DNA of 10,831 nt from SIG78 sp045587205. GTDB taxonomy: Bacteria > Verrucomicrobiota > Lentisphaeria > Victivallales > Victivallaceae. Location: NCBI GenBank assembly GCA_045587205.1, contig JAZNBV010000084.1:1-10831 (forward strand), given 5' to 3'. Under the pieces are notes generated by a model. It made no database searches, had not been told where the DNA came from, and saw nothing but the letters and a program-made list of their open reading frames with translations. The translations under genes and the position numbers were made by a program. This document shows positions 1 through 6,892 of the stretch, piece by piece (position 1 is the stretch's first letter; each line of letters starts with the position of its first letter).

Positions 1-28
1 ATAGCTGCAATCTACATTATTTTATGTC

Positions 29-66
29 ATCAAATGCAAACGCATTTGATTGATGACTTCGTCATC
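29..66. repeat. Pair of adjacent perfect hairpins in intergenic DNA
   Basis: Two inverted repeats lie next to each other. ATCAAATGC (29-37) pairs with GCATTTGAT (42-50) across a 4-nt loop, and GATGAC (52-57) pairs with GTCATC (61-66) across a TTC loop. They come just before a terminator-like hairpin, so 29-117 holds three hairpins in a row. The octamer GCTAAAGC occurs on both sides of the third hairpin (72-79 and 120-127). This compact palindromic arrangement is typical of short dispersed intergenic repeats, but only one copy is visible, so that identity is an inference. Confidence 0.5.
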
Positions 67-92
67 TTTAAGCTAAAGCTATTTCGGTAACA

Positions 93-117
93 TACCGGCT
101 CAGCCGGTAGTTTTTTT
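93..117 (+). terminator. Rho-independent terminator of a gene left of the window
   Basis: TACCGGC (93-99) and GCCGGTA (103-109) form a 7-bp GC-rich stem with a 3-nt loop, followed by a run of seven T at 111-117. There is no T-run in the other direction, so it acts rightward, presumably ending a gene beyond the left edge. No coding sequence for that gene is visible here. Confidence 0.7.
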
Positions 118-135
118 ACGCTAAAGCAATATAAT

Positions 136-172
136 AAAAAATGCGGCAATTGTTTCTGTTTGCCGCATTTTT
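136..172. terminator. Bidirectional terminator behind ygiQ
   Basis: AAAAATGCGGCAA (137-149) is the exact reverse complement of TTGCCGCATTTTT (160-172), with a 10-nt loop. The A and T tracts flank a GCGGCA core, so it can terminate in both directions. Its main client is the leftward ygiQ transcript, whose stop codon is only 15 nt away. Confidence 0.85.
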
Positions 173-186
173 GTACCGGATACTGT

Positions 187-1995
187 TTATCCGCGGGAGG
201 AGTGATGCTGATTGCCGCCGCTTTTGCCGCCGCGCGGATTTTGCCGGCGGTCATCCTTGTGTTGCGGATATTTATCGCGCTGGAAACTGCCGTGACGCTT
301 TTTCTTGAGCATATTTATCTGGGGACGCCGTTCCGCCAAACCGCGGTTGACTTCGATTGGGGAGCCATCCGGCGCCAGCCCGGTGTAGTACATTACACCG
401 CCAATGGTCATCGGCAGGGGTATGTAATCCTGAACCTGCTGGGGACTCCAGTTATGCTTATTGAGGAAATCATCGACTGTTTTCATTTTTTCAGTCGTGC
501 ATCCGGGGAAGTTGGATATAAACAGCGGTATGAGGTACTGTTCTTTGCCGATGGCGCGGCTTTCATTTTCAAAAAACTCTTTAAATGTATAGAAATCTTT
601 TGCCGGATTTTTACGCATCAATTTCAATACATCATCATTCAAATGTTCCGGCGCCACCTTCATATGGCCGGAAACGTGGTGTTTGATGATTTCCCTGAAC
701 AGTTCTTTCTGCTGATTGGCCAGGTCAAGACGCATCCCCGAATTTATGTAAAGGTGTTTGACTTTGGGGTTTTTCCGGATTTCCCGCAGCAGCGCCAGCA
801 GCCGTTTGCCGTCGCACTGGTAATTGCTGCAGGGCAGGGGCCAGAGGCAGCTGGAGCGTCGGCACTGACGGCATTTCTGCTCATCTTTGACAATGCTGCC
901 GTAAATATTGCCGGCGGCTCCGCCGATGTCGCTGATGGTACCGCGGAAGTTTTTATCTGCTGTAAGTTTTTCTATATCATTGATGATGGATTGTTCGCTG
1001 CGGCTGGTAACCGCCCGGCCCTGATGTGCCACCAGACCGCAGAACGCACAGCCGCCGGGACAGCCGCGCACTGCCGGAATCGAATCGCGTATGGTTTCAA
1101 ACGCCGGGATCCGGTTTTTATATCCGGGGTGCGGTTTGCGGCTGAAGTTGAGTTCATTCACCCGGTCGAGTTCTTCGCTTGTGAGCGGTTTCTGCGGCGG
1201 TTCAACTACCAGCAGCCGGTCGCCTACGCGTTCGATCAGACCGCGTCCTGCGTGCTGATTGCTGGCAAGTTCCACAGCTTTGATCGAATCCATCAGGGCT
1301 GATTTGCGTGCCAGATGTTCTTCGTGGCTGGGTATTTCAATAAAGTTATCCGGCTTGACAAAGGTCGCGGCTGATTTTTTTCCCAGCAGCCGGGCGGTTC
1401 CGGGAATGCCTTCCAGAGTTTTGCCGTCGCGCAGGCGGTTGAAAATTTCCAGCACCGGGCGTTCGCCCATACCGTAAATAAGTATATCTGCTTTGGTATC
1501 CACCAATACCGGGAAGCGCAGCTTATCCTGCCAGTAGTCGTAATGGGTTATGCGGCGCATACTGGCTTCCAAACCGCCCAGCACCACCGGCACTCCCGGA
1601 AAAGCACGTTTTGCCAGCTGCGAATAAACCACCAGTGCGTGCGGCGGCCGTTTACCTGTTTCGCCGTTTTCAATATAAGCATCTTCGCGGCGTTTACGGC
1701 GACCGGCGGTATAAATATTGACCATACTGTCCAGATTGCCGGAGCTTATGCCGATGCCGACCCGCGGTGTACCCATAACTTTAAGTACTTCCGGATCCTG
1801 CCACGGAAACTGTGCGACAACGCCGGTACGGAAACCTGCTGCCAGCAGTATGCGTCCAATCAGCGACACGCCGAATGACGGGTGATCCACATAGGCATCA
1901 CCCGTGAGCAGCAGCACATCCAGCTCATCCCAACCGAAAGCTTCCATTTCCTGCCGGTTGGTTGGCAGATAAGGTACATTGTCGTAAGAAATCAT
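187..1995 (-). CDS. ygiQ: YgiQ family radical SAM protein (UPF0313)
   Basis: This is a 602-residue radical SAM protein of the YgiQ/UPF0313 family. No reaction is firmly established for the family. The N-terminal block is typical (LPTNRQEMEAFGWDELD at about 10-26, then TGDAYVDHPSFG at 31-42). The iron-sulfur motif CxxxCxxC is Cys312, Cys316 and Cys319 in GCPGGCAFCG, which would hold a 4Fe-4S cluster for cleaving S-adenosylmethionine. A second cysteine group (Cys375, 378, 383, 389, 394) may bind another metal centre. The region at about 487-565 matches the usual YgiQ C-terminal part. Residues from about 565 on are a basic, probably disordered tail. No signal peptide is seen, so it is cytoplasmic. 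It starts 2 nt after the stop of the upstream exported-protein gene and has no clear ribosome binding site, which suggests translational coupling. The start is supported by family alignment from memory. Confidence 0.95.
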   Translation of the reverse strand: MISYDNVPYLPTNRQEMEAFGWDELDVLLLTGDAYVDHPSFGVSLIGRILLAAGFRTGVVAQFPWQDPEVLKVMGTPRVGIGISSGNLDSMVNIYTAGRRKRREDAYIENGETGKRPPHALVVYSQLAKRAFPGVPVVLGGLEASMRRITHYDYWQDKLRFPVLVDTKADILIYGMGERPVLEIFNRLRDGKTLEGIPGTARLLGKKSAATFVKPDNFIEIPSHEEHLARKSALMDSIKAVELASNQHAGRGLIERVGDRLLVVEPPQKPLTSEELDRVNELNFSRKPHPGYKNRIPAFETIRDSIPAVRGCPGGCAFCGLVAHQGRAVTSRSEQSIINDIEKLTADKNFRGTISDIGGAAGNIYGSIVKDEQKCRQCRRSSCLWPLPCSNYQCDGKRLLALLREIRKNPKVKHLYINSGMRLDLANQQKELFREIIKHHVSGHMKVAPEHLNDDVLKLMRKNPAKDFYTFKEFFENESRAIGKEQYLIPLFISNFPGCTTEKMKTVDDFLNKHNWSPQQVQDYIPLPMTIGGVMYYTGLAPDGSPIEVNRGLAERRPQINMLKKKRHGSFQRDKYPQHKDDRRQNPRGGKSGGNQHHSSRG

Positions 1996-1997
1996 AG

Positions 1998-2534
1998 TTA
2001 CTTGAGCAGTCCGGCTGCCGGTACTTTATTATGTTCGGTAAATTTGCCGCTGCCGAGGTCGGTGATATTGAGTGTCAGCGAACCGCGGGCGCGGATGTTG
2101 GACTTGAGCACGGCGCGGAGCGTTTTGTTTGCTCCGGGACCTTTGACACGGGCACCGTCAAAAACAAACAGCATTTTCACCACATCGCGCGGATCGGGAG
2201 AAAGCACTGTGGGAGCGCTTACAAAAGGCTCCTGATTGCTGGCTATGGCAATACAGTTGGCGGTGACATTGTTGATGACAAGAGCGTAATCCACTACGCC
2301 GATGGAACGGCGCGGGTGCATTTTCAGCATAATTTGTACATAGCGCGGGCTTTTGAAATTGTTGGGGTATGGCGATTGTTCGCGTCCGGTTATATCCACA
2401 GCCGCGGAAGTCATTTCTGCGGCAATGATCTGCCCGGTTTTATAACCCATTTCCAGTGTTTTTGCCTGAAGTCTATCGGCAGAAATCAGCATAAAAGCAA
2501 GTGCGGCAACAGTTATTGAAAAAATTTTCTTCAT
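1998..2534 (-). CDS. Hypothetical exported protein upstream of ygiQ
   Basis: This 178-residue protein is not one I recognise. It begins with a clear Sec signal peptide: MKK, a hydrophobic stretch at about 4-18, and a likely signal peptidase I site after LQA (residues 22-24). The mature part of about 154 residues has alternating hydrophobic strands and looks beta-rich, with no membrane segment. An in-frame ATG lies 27 nt upstream at 2561, but I chose 2534 because GGGAG (complement of 2543-2547) sits 8 nt before it and because the signal peptide begins there. It is the first gene of a leftward unit with ygiQ, 2 nt apart. A good leftward promoter lies at 2571-2599. A periplasmic or envelope role is inferred from the signal peptide only. 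Confidence 0.8.
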   Translation of the reverse strand: MKKIFSITVAALAFMLISADRLQAKTLEMGYKTGQIIAAEMTSAAVDITGREQSPYPNNFKSPRYVQIMLKMHPRRSIGVVDYALVINNVTANCIAIASNQEPFVSAPTVLSPDPRDVVKMLFVFDGARVKGPGANKTLRAVLKSNIRARGSLTLNITDLGSGKFTEHNKVPAAGLLK

Positions 2535-2570
2535 AAAAAAAACTCCCTGTTCATTTACCACTTTTTTCTT

Positions 2571-2599
2571 AATATAATGTCAGGAACGCTGAATCGCAA
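2571..2599 (-). promoter_or_regulatory. Leftward promoter of the exported protein-ygiQ unit
   Basis: On the minus strand, TTGCGA (2594-2599) and TATATT (2571-2576) are separated by 17 nt. Transcription would start near 2564, about 30 nt before the ATG at 2534. This fits a sigma-70-like promoter placed back to back with the rightward promoter at 2629-2657. Confidence 0.55.
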
Positions 2600-2607
2600 A
2601 TCAAAAC

Positions 2608-2628
2608 GTTTTTTTCCTGCAAAAAAAC
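2608..2628. repeat. A/T-tract inverted repeat between divergent promoters
   Basis: GTTTTTTT (2608-2615) and AAAAAAAC (2621-2628) form a perfect 8-bp inverted repeat around CCTGC. It lies between the two divergent -35 boxes and directly abuts the rightward one at 2629. The tracts could serve as UP elements or bend the DNA, but this is an inference from position and composition. Confidence 0.4.
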
Positions 2629-2657
2629 TTGCATAGTGGAGTTTGTTGCGCTATAAT
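2629..2657 (+). promoter_or_regulatory. Rightward promoter of the hypothetical-murA unit
   Basis: TTGCAT (2629-2634) and a consensus TATAAT (2652-2657) are separated by exactly 17 nt, with an A-tract directly upstream. Transcription would start near 2664, leaving a leader of about 77 nt. The start of the leader carries the interlocking palindromes GTGCA-AC-TGCAC (2664-2675) and TGCAC...GTGCA (2671-2689), which could be an operator or a small RNA hairpin. Confidence 0.75.
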
Positions 2658-2740
2658 AGACTGGTGCAACTGCACGGGTGTACAGTGCACAAATCGGTTA
2701 TTCAGGCAAAAAAGTATCTGTCAACAGGATTTCAGGATAT

Positions 2741-3418
2741 ATGAGTGTAAAAATTGATCTACTGGAGCGGTTTCGCCGTGCGCTTTTCCGCTCCGACGGT
2801 CTGGCTCGCGGAGTGCGTAATGCTTCGGAGGCAGACTATCTGGTGAAAATGAATATCCCGCCGCTGCTGGGACGGCGGGATGCGGCGTGCGAATTTCTGC
2901 GGGAAATGCTCCAGCACGATTTTAAGGAACTGCCGCTGGAGGAACGTATAGACAACTACCGGAATATGCTGGAAATTCTTGAATATGCCATTGTCGATAC
3001 TGAAAGTGTGAAAATGACTCTTGCCAGTGCGGAAACAGCGGGGCGTGAGAAGCGTCTGCTGACTTTTCTTTCGGTAATGCGTGATCTGTTGAGTTCTGCC
3101 TGTGCTATGGCGGAAGCCGGGGCGGCTTTTAATGAATCCAGTCCTGATCTGGGATATTTTATCGGCAAAAGCAACCGGATGGCGCGTTATGCAGCATCCG
3201 GACGAGATGCCGAAATGCGTTCTCTGAATCTGGCGCTGGATCTTTCAGTGGCGGCATCAGCAAAGTTTGAAATGTACTGCGACTACAACCGCAAGAGTTT
3301 CAGCGCTGATAACAGCGAGCGCTACCGGGAGGCGTTTGATCTTTATTCGCGACAGTTCCGCAGTTTTTTCCAGGATAAATACCCGTGTGCAACTATTGAA
3401 AATCAGAAAGGGGATTGA
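2741..3418 (+). CDS. Hypothetical helical protein co-transcribed with murA
   Basis: This 225-residue protein has no family I recognise. It has no signal peptide or membrane segment. It is rich in Leu, Ala, Arg and Glu with few predicted breaks, so it is probably a mostly alpha-helical soluble protein. Examples are the charged helix at about 61-82 and the long helical stretches at 88-125 and 155-180. A GTG at 2678 is in frame, but it lies only about 14 nt after the predicted transcription start and lacks a ribosome binding site. I therefore prefer the ATG at 2741, preceded by a weak AGGA at 2734-2737 (3-nt spacing). The stop codon is 4 nt before murA, and murA's ribosome binding site lies inside this gene's end, so the two form an operon. 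That suggests a link to envelope synthesis, but no function can be assigned. Confidence 0.75.
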   Translation: MSVKIDLLERFRRALFRSDGLARGVRNASEADYLVKMNIPPLLGRRDAACEFLREMLQHDFKELPLEERIDNYRNMLEILEYAIVDTESVKMTLASAETAGREKRLLTFLSVMRDLLSSACAMAEAGAAFNESSPDLGYFIGKSNRMARYAASGRDAEMRSLNLALDLSVAASAKFEMYCDYNRKSFSADNSERYREAFDLYSRQFRSFFQDKYPCATIENQKGD

Positions 3419-3422
3419 ATAA

Positions 3423-4706
3423 ATGGGGCAGCTTCATATTACCGGAGGCATTGTTCCGAAAGGCAGTGTAACCGTAGGCGGCAATAAAAACGCGGCATTG
3501 CCGATGCTGGCAGCATCGCTTCTGACCCGCGAAAAAGTGGTGATAAAAAATATGCCGGATATCCTCGATGTACGTACTATGCTGGATATTATCCGGGTGC
3601 TCGGCGGCAAAGCCGAATTTGAAAATAACTGCGTAACTGTTGATGCTTCCGGTGTGGTAAGCAGCACGATTCCGCGCGAACTCTGTGCAAAAGCGCGTAC
3701 ATCCATACTTTTTGCCGCGCCGCTGGTGGCTATGCTGGGCGAAGCGAGGCTCTATCCCCCCGGCGGAGATGTTATCGGCAGACGGCGGCTGGATGGACAT
3801 TGGTACGGGTTCAATGCTCTGGGGGCGAATATGGAAGAGCAGGGTGATGCATATTATTTGAAGCTGGTAAACAAAAAGCTTATCGGACGCGAAGTTTTTC
3901 TGGATGAAGCCAGCGTAACTGCCACCGAACAGATTATGATGGCGGCTGTGCTTGCAGAAGGACGCACAACTCTGCTCAATGCCGCCTGCGAACCGCACGT
4001 GGTTGAACTGGGCGAAATGCTTAACAGTATGGGCGCAAACATCACCGGGCTCGGCAGCAATACCATTGAAATCGAAGGCGTGGAATCTCTGCACGGCTGT
4101 GAATGTACCGTGTGGGGCGATCATATTGAGGCGGGCAGTTTCCTGGCATTGGGTGCCGCGCTGGGCGGTGAACTTGAAATTCTGGGCACAACTCCGCGCC
4201 ATTACTGGATGCTGCGGCGTGTTTTTGAAAAGTTCAATATAAAAATGACCCTGTATCCCGACCGCATCTATCTGCCGGGGGGGCAGAAGCTTAAAGTCAA
4301 ACAGGATTTCGGCGGACATATACCGGTCATATCCGACGGTCCGTGGCCGCAGTATCCCAGTGATATGATGAGCTGCACGATCGTTATGGCGACCCAGGCG
4401 GAAGGGTGTTCACTCTTTTTTGAAAAGATGTTTGAAAGCCGTATTTATTTTGTTGACCGCCTGATCGATATGGGCGCCAATGCCATTGTCTGCGACCCGC
4501 ACCGGGTTGTGATTTCCGGACCTTCCAAACTGCACGCCTCCACGGTTTCCAGCCCCGATATCCGCGCCGGTATGGCAATGGTTATCGCCGGACTTTGTGC
4601 AGAAGGTGAAAGCGTGATAAAATCCAGCGAGATCATTTACCGCGGTTACGCCAATCTGGTAAGCAAATTGCAGAATCTGGGGCTGGAAGTTTCTGAAAGA
4701 CCGTGA
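3423..4706 (+). CDS. murA: UDP-N-acetylglucosamine 1-carboxyvinyltransferase (MurA), Asp-type
   Basis: MurA transfers enolpyruvate from phosphoenolpyruvate to UDP-N-acetylglucosamine, the first committed step of peptidoglycan synthesis, in the cytoplasm. At 427 residues it has normal length. Key residues seen, with E. coli equivalents aligned from memory, are Lys22-Asn23 in GGNKNAALP (K22/N23), Arg121 in the active-site loop (R120), Asp314 in YPSDM (D305), Arg340 in MFESR (R331) and Arg407 in YRGY (R397). The catalytic Cys115 position is Asp116, within PPGGDVIGRRRLDGH. Asp at this site is known in Mycobacterium, Chlamydia and Borrelia MurA and gives intrinsic fosfomycin insensitivity. The sequence is divergent from proteobacterial MurA, for example WPQYPSDMMS at 308-317. 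AAAGGGGA (3407-3414) lies 8 nt before the ATG. It follows the 225-residue hypothetical gene by 4 nt. An AroA-like paralogue is a less likely reading. Confidence 0.93.
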   Translation: MGQLHITGGIVPKGSVTVGGNKNAALPMLAASLLTREKVVIKNMPDILDVRTMLDIIRVLGGKAEFENNCVTVDASGVVSSTIPRELCAKARTSILFAAPLVAMLGEARLYPPGGDVIGRRRLDGHWYGFNALGANMEEQGDAYYLKLVNKKLIGREVFLDEASVTATEQIMMAAVLAEGRTTLLNAACEPHVVELGEMLNSMGANITGLGSNTIEIEGVESLHGCECTVWGDHIEAGSFLALGAALGGELEILGTTPRHYWMLRRVFEKFNIKMTLYPDRIYLPGGQKLKVKQDFGGHIPVISDGPWPQYPSDMMSCTIVMATQAEGCSLFFEKMFESRIYFVDRLIDMGANAIVCDPHRVVISGPSKLHASTVSSPDIRAGMAMVIAGLCAEGESVIKSSEIIYRGYANLVSKLQNLGLEVSERP

Positions 4707-4711
4707 AAAAT

Positions 4712-4740
4712 TTGCAAAAAATCTTTTTCCGGGTTATATT
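4712..4740 (+). promoter_or_regulatory. Promoter of the LacI-family regulator
   Basis: TTGCAA (4712-4717) and TATATT (4735-4740) are separated by 17 nt, starting 5 nt after the murA stop. Transcription would start near 4747, about 44 nt before the regulator's ATG. No terminator hairpin is seen between murA and this promoter, so read-through from murA is possible. Confidence 0.65.
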
Positions 4741-4790
4741 TACAAGACATTTTCAAAGTTAAATCACAAAAAGAGGCAGGACAGCAGTTT

Positions 4791-5834
4791 ATGAAAACAA
4801 TGCAGGAAATAGCTGACGAATTGGGGTTGGCACGTTCCACTGTCTCTTTGTGCCTTTCCGAAAGTCACCGGCATTACCGCATCAGTGCTGCTACGGTGCA
4901 GCGGGTGCGTGACTATGCTGAAAAGGTGGGGTTTGTACCCAACCGTATGGCGGGCAAGCTGGGCAAAGATTCCACTCCGCCGGTAGGACTGATCATCAAC
5001 CAGGACGGTTCGTTTGAAAAAAGCGCTGTGGCTCTGCGTTATGCAATGAACCGTCTGCACGATGCCAGACGCGATTTTGTGATCCAGGGGTTTATCGGCG
5101 GCAGACTGGTTCCGACAGTGCGGATGCTCAAAGGTCTGCAGATCAATACATTGATAATGTTCGGTCTGCTGAATGAATCTGTCCATAAGCCGGTGAATAA
5201 CATTGTCAGCAGCGGAGCGTTTCAGCCCGGTGATGTGCATAAACTGGCGGCGCTGCTCAAAGATGTGGATTTTTTCAGCGTGGACTACGGTTTCCCGGTG
5301 CCGGAAGAATCGGTGCAGAATATTTACCGTATGGGGATCGACCGCTGCCAGACGCGTATTGAACTTATGGAACAGCTGGCCGCTGCCGGAAAAGGTAATT
5401 TTATGTGCGATGTATTGCCGGAAGATGAAGAAAAACTTATGCAGCGCAAACTGATCTTTGACCGCCGTCAGATATTGCGTCGGGATTTTCCGGTGCGCGA
5501 TGAATTTGATGCCGGCAGGCGTTACGCGGATATGGTCGTGCGTGATTTCCGGCATTTGAAAGTGCGCACAATACTGGTAAGCGACGACCGTGTGGCAGTG
5601 GGACTGCTTGAAGAACTTACTGCGCGCGGGATCAATGTCCCGCGCGAACTTCAGGTGATAGGCTTTGACAATCTGGTGGATGCTCCTTATTTCCGGGTAC
5701 CGCTTACCACTATAGAAGTGCCGGTGCTGGAAAATACCCGCCGGGTGCTTGACCATATTCTGGAAGGTGCCCCGCTGGAGCAGAACACTGTCAACCGTGC
5801 CAACATTATCTGGCGCAAAAGCGCAACTCTCTGA
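4791..5834 (+). CDS. LacI/GalR-family transcriptional regulator
   Basis: This 347-residue protein is a one-component DNA-binding regulator. The N-terminus carries the LacI helix-turn-helix (IADELGLARSTVSLCLSE, about 7-24), followed by helix three and the hinge segment PNRMAGKL at 50-57. The remainder is a periplasmic-binding-protein-like effector domain, clearest near its end (SDDRVAVGLLEEL at 264-276 and QVIGFDN at 288-294). The middle is divergent, so the effector cannot be predicted. The ATG has an AGGCAGGA region 9 nt upstream. It has its own promoter and faces the GH20-symporter operon, which it probably controls, as many LacI-family proteins regulate adjacent sugar genes. That target is inferred from proximity. 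The 32-nt gap to the convergent symporter gene shows no clear terminator. Confidence 0.9.
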   Translation: MKTMQEIADELGLARSTVSLCLSESHRHYRISAATVQRVRDYAEKVGFVPNRMAGKLGKDSTPPVGLIINQDGSFEKSAVALRYAMNRLHDARRDFVIQGFIGGRLVPTVRMLKGLQINTLIMFGLLNESVHKPVNNIVSSGAFQPGDVHKLAALLKDVDFFSVDYGFPVPEESVQNIYRMGIDRCQTRIELMEQLAAAGKGNFMCDVLPEDEEKLMQRKLIFDRRQILRRDFPVRDEFDAGRRYADMVVRDFRHLKVRTILVSDDRVAVGLLEELTARGINVPRELQVIGFDNLVDAPYFRVPLTTIEVPVLENTRRVLDHILEGAPLEQNTVNRANIIWRKSATL

Positions 5835-5866
5835 AATTGCAGTTCATCTCTTAAGCAACTTGGTGT

Positions 5867-6847
5867 TTATTGCCTGGAGGACTGCTTTTTTTCCTGATGT
5901 CTGTCGATCAAACGGAATATGCCCGCCAGAAAAGTACCGGATATAGAGTGCCATACGCAGCTTACTGCCGAAGCCAGTGCCGCTTCCGGAGTACTTGCAA
6001 AGTGATGGGTCGCCAGATTGGTTGCCAACCCGGCATTCTGCATACCTACTTCAATGGAAATTGTACGTTTTTGCGCTTTGCTCATTTTTGCAATAAAACC
6101 CACTGCATAGCCGGTTATGTAACCGATTGCGTTGTGCAGAAAGATCGTGACAAAAATCAGCAGCCCCGAATCAAAAAAGTGCGAACCGTTAAAGGTTATG
6201 ACGCCGCCGACAATACAGGCAAAAGCAATCACTGACACACCGGGCATAGTTTTGCAGAATTCCTGATACTGGATCTTTTTGCCCAGAAAACAGTTGCCCA
6301 GAAAACCCACCGCCACCGGCAGTATAGTTACAATAAGAATACTTTTGAACATTGCCCAGGCGTTGATATCAATCTTATCACCGGCTAAATAGAGCATCAG
6401 CAGCGGCGTCATTACGGGGGCAAGCAATGTTGAAGCCGTGGTCATACCTACAGAGAAAGCCACATCGCCGCGGCTCAAAAAGGTTATGATGTTGCTTGAT
6501 ACTCCGCCGGGGCAGCAGCCCACCAGCAACAACCCTGCCGCAACCCCCGGCGGCAGATCTATAACTTTGACCAGTGCAAAGGCAATCAGCGGCATCAGTG
6601 TGTATTGCGCCAGCGCTCCGATAAAAATATCGAAAGGACGGCGGGCAAGAATCTTGAAATCTTCAGTGGTAAGTGTCATACCCATTGTCAGCATAATTAT
6701 GCCCAGCACCAGAGTCTGGATATCACCTTTGACCCAGCGGAAAAGATCCGGATAAACAAATGTTATTGCCGCAACTCCCACGATCACCGGCGAGGTGTAA
6801 TTTGCCAGAAAACGGCTTATTCCCTGAAAAAACTTCAATGTATTCAT
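5867..6847 (-). CDS. BASS-family sodium-dependent transporter (bile acid:Na+ symporter type)
   Basis: This 326-residue inner-membrane protein belongs to the bile acid:sodium symporter family, which takes up organic anions with sodium. Many hydrophobic segments are visible (for example about 18-34, 44-60, 72-95, 101-111, 130-156, 166-188, 203-218, 228-250), fitting the usual ten helices. Sodium-site residues known from the Neisseria ASBT structure are kept, as far as I can align them: Gln81, Ser118-Asn119 after CCPGG (111-115), and Glu266, Val267, Met269 and Gln270 in SIEVGMQNAGLA. Members transport bile acids, ketopantoate and other acids, so the substrate here is open. AGGAGA (complement of 6859-6864) lies 11 nt before the ATG. 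It follows the GH20 gene by 45 nt on the same strand, so the two probably form an operon. Confidence 0.92.
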   Translation of the reverse strand: MNTLKFFQGISRFLANYTSPVIVGVAAITFVYPDLFRWVKGDIQTLVLGIIMLTMGMTLTTEDFKILARRPFDIFIGALAQYTLMPLIAFALVKVIDLPPGVAAGLLLVGCCPGGVSSNIITFLSRGDVAFSVGMTTASTLLAPVMTPLLMLYLAGDKIDINAWAMFKSILIVTILPVAVGFLGNCFLGKKIQYQEFCKTMPGVSVIAFACIVGGVITFNGSHFFDSGLLIFVTIFLHNAIGYITGYAVGFIAKMSKAQKRTISIEVGMQNAGLATNLATHHFASTPEAALASAVSCVWHSISGTFLAGIFRLIDRHQEKKQSSRQ

Positions 6848-6892
6848 AATAAAAATACTCTCCTGTGCGCGATTGCCTTTTTGCCGGAAAAC

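Noticed and set aside
160..1302. A 380-codon open frame on the plus strand
   Set aside because: It is antisense to ygiQ, whose family motifs are clear. It also starts inside the bidirectional terminator and has no recognisable domain.
2678..2740. GTG start giving a 246-residue form of the protein before murA
   Set aside because: It sits about 14 nt after the predicted transcription start, has no ribosome binding site, and the extra residues look non-coding.
3393..4319. A 308-codon open frame opposite murA
   Set aside because: It is antisense to conserved MurA motifs and has shadow-like composition rich in His, Phe and Gln.
4764..5756. A 330-codon open frame opposite the LacI regulator
   Set aside because: It is antisense to a protein with a clear helix-turn-helix and effector domain, with the same His/Phe-rich shadow composition.
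5835..5866. Terminator between the convergent LacI and symporter genes
   Set aside because: Only a 4-bp GCAA/TTGC pairing is present with no T-run, so a terminator cannot be supported.
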